This document shows, one piece after another, positions 44,315-52,792 of a stretch of 64,000 bases of DNA. The notes beneath the pieces were generated by a model that saw nothing but the letters and a program-made list of their open reading frames with translations, had not been told where the DNA came from and made no database searches. Numbering within the stretch: position 1 is the stretch's first letter; each line of letters opens with the position of its first letter. Made by a program: the position numbers and the translations under genes. Source of the stretch: SURF-33 sp964598885 (GTDB lineage Bacteria; Desulfobacterota; Desulfobacteria; Desulfobacterales; Desulfosalsimonadaceae); contig CAZRES010000003.1 of assembly GCA_964598885.1 (NCBI GenBank), positions 8,991 to 72,990 on the forward strand, read 5' to 3'.

Positions 44315-44707
44315 ATGAAAAAAATATCGACCATCAGACATTCTGTTGTGTTTTGCGCCCTGCCGCTTATGACGGCCTTGCTTTTTGGGTTGAATCTTTC
44401 CATCGCTGTTGCCGGAACGCATCTCGGAAAGGAGATTCCGAAAGATCTTTCCATCACCAGTCTGGCCGTCGTGGTGGAAAACCCCGCAGACTATGACGGA
44501 AAAACCATTGTTCTCAAAGGAATTGTGTCGAGTGTATGTGCATCCCGCTGCCATTTTATCTTTCAGGACGGGGTTCAAACCGTGGCGATCTATCCCCGGG
44601 GATTCAAACTCCCGAAGATGAAGCGCGGCAACGCCGTAACCGTTTACACCGAAGTCATCGCCGGCCAGGGCCAGACCGTGTTTTCCGCCCTTGGTCTGGA
44701 AATGTAG
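44315..44707 (+). CDS. Exported OB-fold-like protein
   Basis: The 130-residue protein has a signal segment (FCALPLMTALLFGLNLSIAVAG) and a small beta-barrel domain: SLAVVVENPADYDGKTIVLKG, then a CASRCHF pair of cysteines, and GNAVTVYTEVIAG. The pattern of strands is that of secreted OB-fold domains found beside metal or redox exporters. The CxxxC could bind a metal or form a disulfide. AAAAGGA precedes the ATG, and the ABC permease gene starts 13 bases after the stop. Confidence 0.68.
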   Translation: MKKISTIRHSVVFCALPLMTALLFGLNLSIAVAGTHLGKEIPKDLSITSLAVVVENPADYDGKTIVLKGIVSSVCASRCHFIFQDGVQTVAIYPRGFKLPKMKRGNAVTVYTEVIAGQGQTVFSALGLEM

Positions 44708-44719
44708 AAGGAGGCGGCC

Positions 44720-45895
44720 ATGTCTTTTCTGAAAGTCGCGTTAAGCAATCTCCGGCGCAATCCCGTCCGCAGCATGCTCACCGGATTGAGCCTGGCCGTA
44801 TCAGCGGCCACTCTCAGCGTGGTGCTTTCCCTGGACCAGGGATATTCGTCTGCGGTGACCGAAGAACTGGTCAATAAAACCGGCGTCCATCTTTACATCA
44901 CCAAGGAGGGCTGCCCCATCGAAGCCGCTTCGGTCATCGCCCAGGGCGGGTTGAGTCCCAATTATGTGGAAGAAAATATTGTTGAACGCATCCAGGGAAT
45001 GCCGGAACTCGAAGCGGTGATGCCCTTCAAACTGTTTGCGGTCACCACCGATGACGGCTCCCGGACCGATATCTTCATGGGCGTCACGGATGCGGTTGAA
45101 TCCCTTAAACCCGACTGGCGGTACGCGGCCGGCGGATGGTTCACCGCCGATGATTCCGTGATTCTGGGCGCGGAAATGGCCCGCATCGAATATCTTGAGG
45201 TGGGCGATCGGATGTATAGCGAACATTTTGACAAGGAATTTGTTGTATCGGGAATTCTTGAACGCAATTACGGCCAGGACGACGGGACATTTTTTCTCCC
45301 TCTGGCCACGGCCCAGGCTATAGTGGGGCGGGAGGGTAAGCTTTCGGCCGTAGCGCTGAAACTAAATGATATCAGCAATATGGATTATATCCAGACACGC
45401 TTGCGAGCCATGGTCCCGCCGGATTATTTCGTGCTCGGCTCCAGGGAGTTAAGCGACGGGATCCTCCAGTTCTTCAGCGCCACCCGGGCCATCATGTTCG
45501 TCATGGTGGCCGTGGCATTTGTCATCTCCGTATTCGGCATCATCAATACCATGCTCATGGCGGTTCTGGAGCGGCGCCGGGAAATCGCCTATCTTAAATG
45601 CGTGGGGGCCGGCAAATATGATCTGCTGCGTCTCATATCCCTGGAAACGGCGGCCATTGCCGTATTGGGAAGCGCCTTCGGCGCCGCCGTCGGCATGGTG
45701 ATGAGCCCTTTGTCGGGCAATCTGCTGCGGGAATTTCTGGTGGCCTACGTGCCTTCCGGCGCCATTGCCCGGCCGGACATGGGCATCGCGCTGACGGCGT
45801 TTGCCCTGTGCACGTTCATCGGTGTGGCCTGTTCTCTTTATCCCGCGTTCCGCGCGGCGAAAATTGTTCCCATGGAGGTGCTGAGAAATGAATAA
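44720..45895 (+). CDS. FtsX/MacB-type ABC transporter permease
   Basis: The 391-residue permease has one N-terminal membrane helix (PVRSMLTGLSLAVSAATLSVVL), a periplasmic MacB-like domain of about 220 residues, and three C-terminal helices, the first with IISVFGIINTMLMAVLERRREIAYLKCVGAG (the FtsX-family coupling motif). MacB, LolE and FtsX members move substrates within the periplasm by mechanical force rather than pulling them through the membrane. AGGAGG precedes the ATG. It overlaps the ATPase gene by eight bases. Confidence 0.88.
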   Translation: MSFLKVALSNLRRNPVRSMLTGLSLAVSAATLSVVLSLDQGYSSAVTEELVNKTGVHLYITKEGCPIEAASVIAQGGLSPNYVEENIVERIQGMPELEAVMPFKLFAVTTDDGSRTDIFMGVTDAVESLKPDWRYAAGGWFTADDSVILGAEMARIEYLEVGDRMYSEHFDKEFVVSGILERNYGQDDGTFFLPLATAQAIVGREGKLSAVALKLNDISNMDYIQTRLRAMVPPDYFVLGSRELSDGILQFFSATRAIMFVMVAVAFVISVFGIINTMLMAVLERRREIAYLKCVGAGKYDLLRLISLETAAIAVLGSAFGAAVGMVMSPLSGNLLREFLVAYVPSGAIARPDMGIALTAFALCTFIGVACSLYPAFRAAKIVPMEVLRNE

Positions 45896-46565
45896 CGGCT
45901 ATGTGATTGAACTGGAAAAGGTGTCCAAGAATTATCGCCGGGGATCGGAAACCGTTCACGCGATCCGGGATGTCTCCCTGGCGGTACAGCCTGGTGAATA
46001 TGTCGCGGTGGTCGGTCATTCCGGGTCGGGAAAAACCACGCTGATGAATATCATGGGATGTCTCGATCGTCCCACCAGCGGCCGGGTGGCGATTGACGGC
46101 CGGGAAGTGCAGGAGGAAACCGAATCCGGCCTTACGCGGCTTCGGCGGAACGCCATTGGCTTTGTTTTTCAGCAGTTTTTTCTGATTCCGACCTTAACCG
46201 TGCTGGAAAACGTGTCCCTGCCGTCCCTGTTCATCCGGAGGCAATCCAATGGCCGGGCCCGGGATCTTTTGGAAATGGTGGGTCTAGGAAGTCGTCTTCA
46301 TCATCTGCCGGCTCAGCTTTCCGGCGGAGAAATGCAGCGGGTGGCGATTGCGCGGAGCCTGATCAATTCCCCGCCCATCGTGCTGGCGGATGAACCCACC
46401 GGCAATCTTGATTCCCGAAACGCCGGAATCATCATGGATATTTTCAAACAACTCAATCAGGACGGTGTTACCATCGTGATGGTGACGCATAATCCGGATA
46501 TTGTTAAACGCTGCGACAGGACCGTGCAGATTGAAGACGGGCAAATTCAAGAGGAAGCGATCTGA
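45888..46565 (+). CDS. MacB/LolD-type ABC transporter ATPase
   Basis: The 225-residue ATPase has a Walker A GHSGSGKTT, signature LSGGEMQRVAIARSL, Walker B VLADEPTGNLD and H-loop THN, all in the wording of the MacB/LolD branch (VLENVSLPSLF, MNIMGCLDRPTSG). It works with the permease encoded just upstream. Its stop is two bases before the ATG of the barrel gene, so the operon continues. Confidence 0.92.
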   Translation: MNNGYVIELEKVSKNYRRGSETVHAIRDVSLAVQPGEYVAVVGHSGSGKTTLMNIMGCLDRPTSGRVAIDGREVQEETESGLTRLRRNAIGFVFQQFFLIPTLTVLENVSLPSLFIRRQSNGRARDLLEMVGLGSRLHHLPAQLSGGEMQRVAIARSLINSPPIVLADEPTGNLDSRNAGIIMDIFKQLNQDGVTIVMVTHNPDIVKRCDRTVQIEDGQIQEEAI

Positions 46566-46566
46566 A

Positions 46567-47586
46567 ATGAAAACAATTTCAGTGTTCCGGGCGGCTGCCG
46601 GTGCCAGACGCACGTCCCTGACAGCTGCCGTGCTTCTGTTTTTGCTTGTCTTGAGCCCGGAAACAGCCGACGCCACATGGAATCTGTCTGTTGACGGTGA
46701 CGCCCGATATCGCTTGACCGAATGGGAAGACCACGACGCCTATGTCCATCTGCTGGGCGCCTCGCTGCGAAAGACCTTGTCCGACAGCAAAGGCGACCGG
46801 CTGATCTTGTTCGGGCTGGTAGAAGCTGAAGATGATGTTTCCGAAGTGATGCTGCATGAAGTCTACGGAACATATAAAGGCCCCATGGGGTTATGGAACA
46901 TCACCATCGGTCGCTTCGGACTTCCCTGGGGCCTGCTGCCCGGTTTTTCCGCCACCCGGCTGCTCTATGATATGTCCCATGGCGCGGTGCTGGGCATGAA
47001 TGTGGACAATGGTCTTATGCTTTCGGGAGTGAGCGGCGCGCTGGATTACGCGGTTTCCGTCACCCAGGGATACGGGCCCCGGGGAACCCCGGACGATCTG
47101 GATCTTAACCTGGGTACGGCCCGGATCGGCTTTACACCCGGAGATACCGAGGAATTTTCCATGGGAGTCTCCGGGGCCGTGGGAAAGTCCAGGCGCGCGC
47201 ATGCCCTCGCCCCCATGGGGGATATGGGCATGGATATGGATACAAAGATGAACAGGGCGCTGCACAGGGCTGTGGCGGGTCTGGATGCCACCTGGTACCT
47301 GGGCCGGTGGCTGGGCAGAACCGAAGTGAGTTACGGCCGGGTGGATCACCAGGACATGACCGCCGGTTTTGCCGCTGTAGACTATGCTCTGCTTCCCAAA
47401 CTCGACGTGACCCTTTCCGCCAATCTCGTGTGGCAGGGGTCGGAATTTACGGATGAATGGTTTGCCGGCTTTACCGGCCAACCACCCTGGTTTACCATCA
47501 GAGGAGGATATCGTTATGTCGGAAACAGCCCGTCGCATCATGAGATCGTATTTCAGCTTTATCGTTTGTTTTCTTATAATTTTTAA
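46567..47586 (+). CDS. Putative outer-membrane beta-barrel with Met-rich loop
   Basis: The 339-residue protein has a signal ending ETADA, then alternating amphipathic strands (WNLSVDGDARYRL, MGLWNITIGRFGL) and a terminal Phe (LFSYNF), all marks of a barrel inserted by BamA. A loop near residue 220 reads APMGDMGMDMDTKM, with six methionines, as in Cu(I)- or Ag(I)-binding segments. It has no recognised family name. The ATG lies two bases after the ATPase stop, so the barrel is part of the ABC operon. Its 3' end overlaps the next gene by 71 bases. Confidence 0.7.
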   Translation: MKTISVFRAAAGARRTSLTAAVLLFLLVLSPETADATWNLSVDGDARYRLTEWEDHDAYVHLLGASLRKTLSDSKGDRLILFGLVEAEDDVSEVMLHEVYGTYKGPMGLWNITIGRFGLPWGLLPGFSATRLLYDMSHGAVLGMNVDNGLMLSGVSGALDYAVSVTQGYGPRGTPDDLDLNLGTARIGFTPGDTEEFSMGVSGAVGKSRRAHALAPMGDMGMDMDTKMNRALHRAVAGLDATWYLGRWLGRTEVSYGRVDHQDMTAGFAAVDYALLPKLDVTLSANLVWQGSEFTDEWFAGFTGQPPWFTIRGGYRYVGNSPSHHEIVFQLYRLFSYNF

Positions 47587-48118
47587 CGTTTTTCCCGTCA
47601 CGGCTCAGGAAGCGTATCTCTGCGTATGGCGAAATCCCGAGCGGACCATGACCCGGATATTTCCGGATGCCCGGGATTACAGGACCGTTAATGTCAGAAT
47701 AACGCCGGACCAGCGGAAGACCATTGAAAAAATGGTCGGATATGAGCTGCTGCCGGGTCAGCAGGATCAGTTTCAATATTTTGAGATGATCGATCAAAAC
47801 GGCCGGGTCATCGGCACCATCATCCCTTCCACCCAGAAAGGTGAATTCGGAGCCGTGGAATTCGTATTTGGCATGGGTACTGACTTGAAGATCGAGGATA
47901 TCTACATCCAGCGGGCCCGGGAGCGGGATCGGTTTTTCAAAGACCGGGCGTTTCTGGATCTGTTTGTGGGACGGTCCATCCATGAGAAAATGAGCTTTGA
48001 TCAGCTTTATACCGACGATCTCACCCCCGGCACCACGGCTGTAGTTACAGGCCTGACCAAGGCCATGGTGGCTTATGAGATACTGGTTTCGGCCCAAGCG
48101 ACTCCGGATGGCAGTTGA
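47516..48118 (+). CDS. Exported FMN-binding-domain-like protein
   Basis: The 200-residue protein has a signal peptide (SFIVCFLIIFNVFPVTAQ) and a domain like the FMN-binding region of RnfG/NosR: GRVIGTIIPSTQKGEFGAVEF, then TDLKIEDIYI and a late TPGTTAVVTGLTKAM, where RnfG has the Thr that carries FMN covalently. The match is partial, so flavin attachment is not certain. A strong GAGGAGG lies eight bases before the ATG at 47516, inside the end of the barrel gene. An ATG at 47540 lacks a ribosome site and would still overlap. Confidence 0.62.
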   Translation: MSETARRIMRSYFSFIVCFLIIFNVFPVTAQEAYLCVWRNPERTMTRIFPDARDYRTVNVRITPDQRKTIEKMVGYELLPGQQDQFQYFEMIDQNGRVIGTIIPSTQKGEFGAVEFVFGMGTDLKIEDIYIQRARERDRFFKDRAFLDLFVGRSIHEKMSFDQLYTDDLTPGTTAVVTGLTKAMVAYEILVSAQATPDGS

Positions 48119-48293
48119 TTTTCCCAACGGGATCAACTTTTATTCCGTTGATGCGGTCTTGAATAGCTCGTCGAATCGGCTCAATACGCTGCTAAGAGCC
48201 ATCGAGAAACGCACCAGCGGTTGGAAACGGGGCAAATTTTGGCGGCTTGAAAGCAGCTGCCTGCCACTTCTCGGGTGGAACCGGCAGGATGCG

Positions 48294-48503
48294 TTAAAGT
48301 GCATCCGGATCACACAGATTTTCTTTGGATGCAGCGGCCCTGCCGCAGTTTTTGCAGACGAATTCAGGATTTCGGACGTATTCCTTGTACGATTCAAGAT
48401 GATTTTCTATAAATCCGGTCGCTTTAGCCATACATAGATGTGCTTCATGCCCGTAATGCATATCCGGTATTGTGATGGGCAAGGGAAAGATCTGTTCAGC
48501 CAT
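48294..48503 (-). CDS. Small conserved-looking protein with CxxC ribbon
   Basis: This 69-residue protein (MAEQIFPLPITIPDMHYGHE) ends in FVCKNCGRAAASKENLCDP, a CxxC plus a later Cys that, with an upstream His or Cys, could bind zinc or iron. AAAGGAG at a good distance fixes the ATG at 48503. It converges on the FMN-binding-like gene. I do not know its function. Confidence 0.65.
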   Translation of the reverse strand: MAEQIFPLPITIPDMHYGHEAHLCMAKATGFIENHLESYKEYVRNPEFVCKNCGRAAASKENLCDPDAL

Positions 48504-49316
48504 TTTCTGCTCCTTTTGCAATTTGTATTTTTTACCATTTAGAACGCAACATGTTAAATAGCATCAGCGATATCGGCCCGGCGACATATGTGCCGACCGA
48601 GCGGGATGCCATGCGTTCAGCAGCCGGCTGTCTGTTGCATCGCTGGTATGCAATGTTACACGCTGAATGCATTATTTAAATACGGGTATTCATGTATATC
48701 GGGGTTTTCAAATCCCTATCGATTAAAAGATCAAAAGGCGGCCTGCGATATTTTTCCGCGATATCGTTAAGAAAGATGTAATCTTCCGACATCATCAGAC
48801 GACAGGCATCCGGTGCAAAGTTCAAATACGGTAATCTGGATGGCTCGTGCACGCCCATCTGATCGGTCATGATTACGGTAATTACGGTTATATCCCGCCC
48901 GATGGCGTATCGTTGGCGGCTTTGAAACGGACCGCAAAATACTTCAAGGTGCCCGGCGCCTTCGGGACAGGAAAATTCGATGCTTACCCGATGGTGACTC
49001 ACAAACCCGGATCTTTGCACAGCTCGGATGATACATCTGGATCGCCCCACGCTGAGATTTTAATTCAGGAAACGCTACTGTTTTTTGCAGACGCAAATAG
49101 GGAATGCAGCCTATTTGCGGTAAAAAAATCGCACGGTATGGTGTTACAAAATTCAATCCAAAAAGACAGTCTATCCGTAAACGCTGAAGAAATATGACAT
49201 CATATATCACGCATGCGCCGCCCGGCGCGATCATGAAAAAATGGTGAACAATAAACCACAGAACCTGGATATGGGCAGGATGCTCCTAGACAGGCTTATA
49301 CAAAAAGGAGGCAGAT
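48504..49316. other. About 810 bases without a confident gene; possible decayed fragments
   Basis: Two overlapping frames on opposite strands are open: 48847-49197 (+, 116 codons, with GYIPPDGVSLAALKRTAKYF and GAFGTGKFDAYPM) and 48676-49050 (-, 124 codons, ending EDYIFLNDIAEKYRRPPFDLLI). Each contains a stretch that reads like real protein, yet neither has a ribosome site. The plus frame is preceded by a stop with no start codon between other than a GTG. They look like remnants of older genes. The promoter of the encapsulin operon should lie in the last 100 bases. Confidence 0.4.
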
Positions 49317-49676
49317 ATGGCGAATGGATATCATGAACAGAATTTATCGCAAGAGGTGATAAATACCCATCGGGCGATCCAGAGTCTGATCGAAGAACTT
49401 GAAGCCACCAACTGGTATAATCAGCGTGCGGATGTTTGTCCTGATGAAGAATTAAAATCCATCCTCATTCACAATCGGAATGAAGAAATAGAGCATGCCG
49501 CCATGCTTCTGGAATGGCTTCGTCGAAAGATAACCGATTTCGATGAACAACTCGGCACGTATTTATTTACGGAAAAACCGATTCTTCAAGTCGAGGAAGA
49601 AGCCGAAAATGAAGAAAGTAATGAAAACGCATCAAAACAGGGTTCCGGCGATCTGGGACTGAAATCAGGAAAGTGA
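49317..49676 (+). CDS. Encapsulated ferritin (EncFtn)
   Basis: The 119-residue protein matches the encapsulated ferritin family: THRAIQSLIEELEATNWYNQR followed by HNRNEEIEHAAMLLEWLRR. The Glu in EELEA and the Glu and His in EEIEHA form the iron-oxidising site that in EncFtn is built between two subunits. The C-terminal tail is acidic and ends GSGDLGLKSGK, which fits the GDLGxxS-like cargo-loading peptides that dock inside encapsulin shells. It oxidises ferrous iron, which is then mineralised within the shell. A perfect AGGAGG precedes the ATG. Confidence 0.93.
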   Translation: MANGYHEQNLSQEVINTHRAIQSLIEELEATNWYNQRADVCPDEELKSILIHNRNEEIEHAAMLLEWLRRKITDFDEQLGTYLFTEKPILQVEEEAENEESNENASKQGSGDLGLKSGK

Positions 49677-49685
49677 GGTATTAAG

Positions 49686-50483
49686 ATGGAAAATATTCTG
49701 AAGCGAAATTTAGCACCGATTACAGAGACGACCTGGAAAGAGATCGAAAATCAGGCCAAAATGACGCTGAAACAGTACCTGACGGCTCGTAAAATTGTGG
49801 ATTTTAACGGTCCCAAAGGATGGGATTTCAATGCCGTCGGTTTAGGAACCCTTAAAATTTCCGACCAGACAGCACATGGCGCAAACTGGGGAATCCGAGA
49901 AGTGCTTCCTCTGGTGGAACTCCGGGTCCCTTTTAAACTCAATATCTTTGAGATGGACAATATCAGCCGGGGGCTGAAAAATCCCGAGTTGGATCCGGTT
50001 GCCCAGGCGGCTCAAAAAGTTGCTATGTTTGAGGAAAGCGCCATATACTACGGGTTTTCCCAGGCAGGCATACAAGGGATTCGGGAAGCCCTGGAATTGG
50101 AACCCGTAATGATGCCGGATGAGATTTCCGATTTTATGCCTGCTCTGGAAGAGGCTCTGAATAAATTGAGAAAATCGTCGGTGGGAGGGCCTTTCACCTT
50201 TGTGGTGGGGAATGATGAGTTTAAAAAAATTCTCGCCTATACCGGCCACGGGTATCCGTTAAACCGACGAATCAAGGATTTGATCCAAGGAGATATTATC
50301 GTAAGCCCGGCCATGGAAGGCGGCCTGTTGATTTCAACGCGGGGCGGAGATTTTGAAATGACGGTCGGCCAGGATTTATCCATAGGATATCAGAGTCATA
50401 CGCAAAAAGAAGTGGAACTCTATTTTGTCGAGTCCTTTACGTTTCAGGTTTTGGATCCGGCCGCGGTGGCATTCAATCGCTAA
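49686..50483 (+). CDS. Encapsulin shell protein
   Basis: This 265-residue protein of the encapsulin/linocin M18 family (HK97 phage capsid fold) begins MENILKRNLAPITETTWKEIE and contains RKIVDFNGPKGWDFNAVGLG and the C-terminal VGQDLSIGYQSHTQKEVELYFVESF typical of the family. It self-assembles into a hollow shell that holds the EncFtn encoded nine bases upstream. Together they store iron and limit Fenton chemistry. The length is normal for T=1 or T=3 encapsulins. Confidence 0.95.
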   Translation: MENILKRNLAPITETTWKEIENQAKMTLKQYLTARKIVDFNGPKGWDFNAVGLGTLKISDQTAHGANWGIREVLPLVELRVPFKLNIFEMDNISRGLKNPELDPVAQAAQKVAMFEESAIYYGFSQAGIQGIREALELEPVMMPDEISDFMPALEEALNKLRKSSVGGPFTFVVGNDEFKKILAYTGHGYPLNRRIKDLIQGDIIVSPAMEGGLLISTRGGDFEMTVGQDLSIGYQSHTQKEVELYFVESFTFQVLDPAAVAFNR

Positions 50484-50512
50484 CAATTTAAAATAATTAA
50501 AGGAGAACCGCA

Positions 50513-50839
50513 ATGTTTTACAAGACGGGTATAATCGCGGCGTGTTTATTTATCATGTTTTTGGCAGTGGTCCCGTTTTCTGCAGCAGGGGAGGCCATGT
50601 CAAAAGAAGAATCGCATCTCAACCTGATTGTTGATACGCCTGAAAAAGGTTTTCAACTGGCCATTGCGCTTGCCCGAAAAGGAGTAACCGAGACACAGCC
50701 TGACAAGGAAGTGTTAAAAAAGCTGCGGCCTGCCTATGCGCATGATCCGGACAGCTTGATTGCCGCCTCCCAGGTGGTTGCAATTCATTTTCAAACCATT
50801 GCTGCAGCCAATAATTATTGGCACGGTAAAAAAGAATAG
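50513..50839 (+). CDS. Small exported protein in the encapsulin operon
   Basis: The 108-residue protein has a signal segment (IIAACLFIMFLAVVPFSAAG) and a mature part of about 80 residues with two helices (GFQLAIALARKGV and SLIAASQVVAIHFQTIAAANNYW). It has no Cys and no motif I know. AAGGAG precedes the ATG, and the gene follows encapsulin by 29 bases, so it is probably co-expressed. Export to the periplasm means it is not a shell cargo; a role in iron or stress handling is only a guess. Confidence 0.62.
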   Translation: MFYKTGIIAACLFIMFLAVVPFSAAGEAMSKEESHLNLIVDTPEKGFQLAIALARKGVTETQPDKEVLKKLRPAYAHDPDSLIAASQVVAIHFQTIAAANNYWHGKKE

Positions 50840-50855
50840 ATTTCACACCACCAAT

Positions 50856-50891
50856 AAAAAAAGGTCCGTTTCGATATTATCGAAACGGACC
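50856..50891 (-). terminator. Strong terminator between the encapsulin operon and the 50920 gene
   Basis: A 14-base perfect inverted repeat (50863-50876 with 50878-50891, GGTCCGTTTCG arms) is followed on the minus strand by seven T. It ends transcription from the gene at 50920-51229, and the hairpin may also slow plus-strand transcripts. Confidence 0.8.
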
Positions 50892-50919
50892 CGATGCAGA
50901 TGAATTTTCATAGCCTGAA

Positions 50920-51229
50920 TCAGGCAACCTGCTGATACACTTGCCTGTAGTTGGCATAGAGATCGTGGAGCCTGCGTTTGAGAGCCTTAATGCGTTTAGA
51001 GTCTTCTTCGTTGGCCCAGCGCGGCTCGCTGATGGAAAAAAGAGAATTGCCCAGTTCATCAATCACGTGCTGGGTTGCTTCGCACCATTCGTCGGTGCAT
51101 TGACCCGCCATTTCCGAAGCTTCCTTGATGTCGGCATCCAATTTGTTCATGGATTGTTCCAGCGCCTCCAGGTAGATCCGCCACGCTTCTATCATTTCCT
51201 TTTGAATTTCATCTTTCGGCATTGTCATA
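50920..51229 (-). CDS. Small helical cytoplasmic protein, unknown
   Basis: The 102-residue protein is almost fully helical and charged (EMIEAWRIYLEALEQSMNKLDADIKEASEM, then DSKRIKALKRRLHDLYANYRQVYQQVA), with two cysteines in QCTDEWCE. It looks like a two-helix coiled coil. AGGAGG eight bases before the ATG at 51229 shows it is expressed. It is convergent with the encapsulin operon and not in it. No function can be assigned. Confidence 0.65.
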
Positions 51230-51612
51230 ATTGGCCTCCTTTTTTGCAACCATTGTCTTTTTGGGGTTTATCCCGATTTACAAATCAACCTGCTTTAAGG
51301 GGCATGATAAATCAGAAAGCATCACTTTTAAATGGGGGATAACTTGTATTTTAATGAGGAGCAACTTGTCATCGCCGGCATCAAATACGGCTGATAAAAG
51401 TCAAGTAATGCGCCCGTTTATTCCCAGAACCGCTTCGTTTCTGAAAAAGATTTTTCTTGATAAGGGCGTTTTCAGGCAACGCTTTAATACATTATGAAAA
51501 CCGGAAAAATACTCTGCCAAGGGTATTCGAATTTTTTCGTTTTTGATCTATCAAAAAAAATAACAATTCAAAGCGAATGCTGCAAGCAAGGAGACGGGAA
51601 AGGAGAACCGGA
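51230..51612. other. 383-base divergent intergenic region
   Basis: This region holds the promoters of the divergent 50920 and 51613 genes. Frames of 60-90 codons are open, but none has a ribosome site or motif. I see no repeat or RNA that I can name. Confidence 0.4.
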
Positions 51613-52539
51613 ATGGAAGAAGAACGAAAAAGCCTTCGGATTTATATTGCGGGAGGGCTTGGATTTGTCGGCCGCCATCTGTCCACGGCATTTTTGGAAG
51701 ACGGGCATCAGGTGACCGTTGTTGACCGCCTTCATAATCCTTCTAATATGATAGATCATCCATTATTTGATTATTATCCGGTGGATACCACTCAGAAAGG
51801 TGACTGGCAGAAACATCTGCCTTCTTATGACGTGGTGGTTAATCTGGTGGGCAAATCAATTTTTACGCTTTGGACCGACCAGGTAAAAGAAGAAATTTAT
51901 AACAGCCGGATTATGACAACCCGCAATGTGGTGGAAGCTCTGGCCGATAGTCAGGGGGTAACACTGTTGAGCACCTCTGCGGTAGGTTATTATGGCGATC
52001 GCGGCGAGGACCTGCTGGCCGAGGAAGAGCCGGCCGGCGATGGCTTTTTAGCTCGTGTGTGCAAAGATTGGGAGCAGGAAGCCCTTAATGCCCAAGCCCA
52101 TGGGGTCCGGGTTGTGATTACCCGTTTTGGCATTGTTCTGCACAGGAGCGGCGGGGCCATGGCCGTAATGATTCCGGCTTTTAAAATGTTTCTGGGAGGG
52201 CGTTTGGGAAGCGGAAAGCAGTGGTTTTCATGGATACATCTTCAGGATCAGATTTCCGCCTACCGTTATATCTTAAACCAACAGGATATTGCCGGGCCGG
52301 TCAATTTTTGCGCCCCTGATCCGGTGCGCAACAAGGATTTGGCAAAAACACTTGCCGGAAAATTGCACCGTCCTGCTGTAATGCCTGCACCGGAATTTAT
52401 GATCAAAAAGTTGTTGGGCGAGTTCGGAAGTTCTCTGCTGTGCAGTCAGCGAGCCAAACCGGCTGTTCTGGAAAATGCGGGTTTTACATTCCGTTTTTCC
52501 GATATAGCCAGTGCTTTGGATGAAATCGTAAAGCATTGA
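51613..52539 (+). CDS. NAD-dependent epimerase-like protein (TIGR01777/YfcH type)
   Basis: The 308-residue protein is an extended SDR with YIAGGLGFVGRHLSTAFLEDGHQV at the N-terminus, VVNLVGKSIFTLWT, and STSAVGYYGDRGEDLLAEE, where Tyr is the catalytic residue. The C-terminus WFSWIHLQDQISAYRYIL and PVNFCAPDPVRNKDLAKTL is the pattern of the YfcH group, whose substrates are unknown. An AGGAGA six bases upstream fixes the ATG at 51613. It is upstream of the superoxide reductase, with a 253-base gap. Confidence 0.85.
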   Translation: MEEERKSLRIYIAGGLGFVGRHLSTAFLEDGHQVTVVDRLHNPSNMIDHPLFDYYPVDTTQKGDWQKHLPSYDVVVNLVGKSIFTLWTDQVKEEIYNSRIMTTRNVVEALADSQGVTLLSTSAVGYYGDRGEDLLAEEEPAGDGFLARVCKDWEQEALNAQAHGVRVVITRFGIVLHRSGGAMAVMIPAFKMFLGGRLGSGKQWFSWIHLQDQISAYRYILNQQDIAGPVNFCAPDPVRNKDLAKTLAGKLHRPAVMPAPEFMIKKLLGEFGSSLLCSQRAKPAVLENAGFTFRFSDIASALDEIVKH

Positions 52540-52792
52540 GCCTATGACGCATTTATCTTATGAAAATATTTCCGATTCCGGCCATTCGGCGATCGGCCTT
52601 GATCCGATGGAAATAACGGCGGTGAAAAAATGCGGAATACTGTCATCAGCAATATCAAATACGGGCAATAAAGTATTTGTCCATCGTCCGCTTTTTTATA
52701 GTCTAAGACCAGATAACGGATAATCCGGCTGCTTTATATGTTTGTGCAGCCGATCTTCAAACGTAAACAAATGATTACCAGGAGGAGAAAAA

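Noticed and set aside
48847..49197. 116-codon plus-strand frame and its 124-codon opposite
   Set aside because: They overlap each other and lack starts; at best remnants, so not listed as genes.
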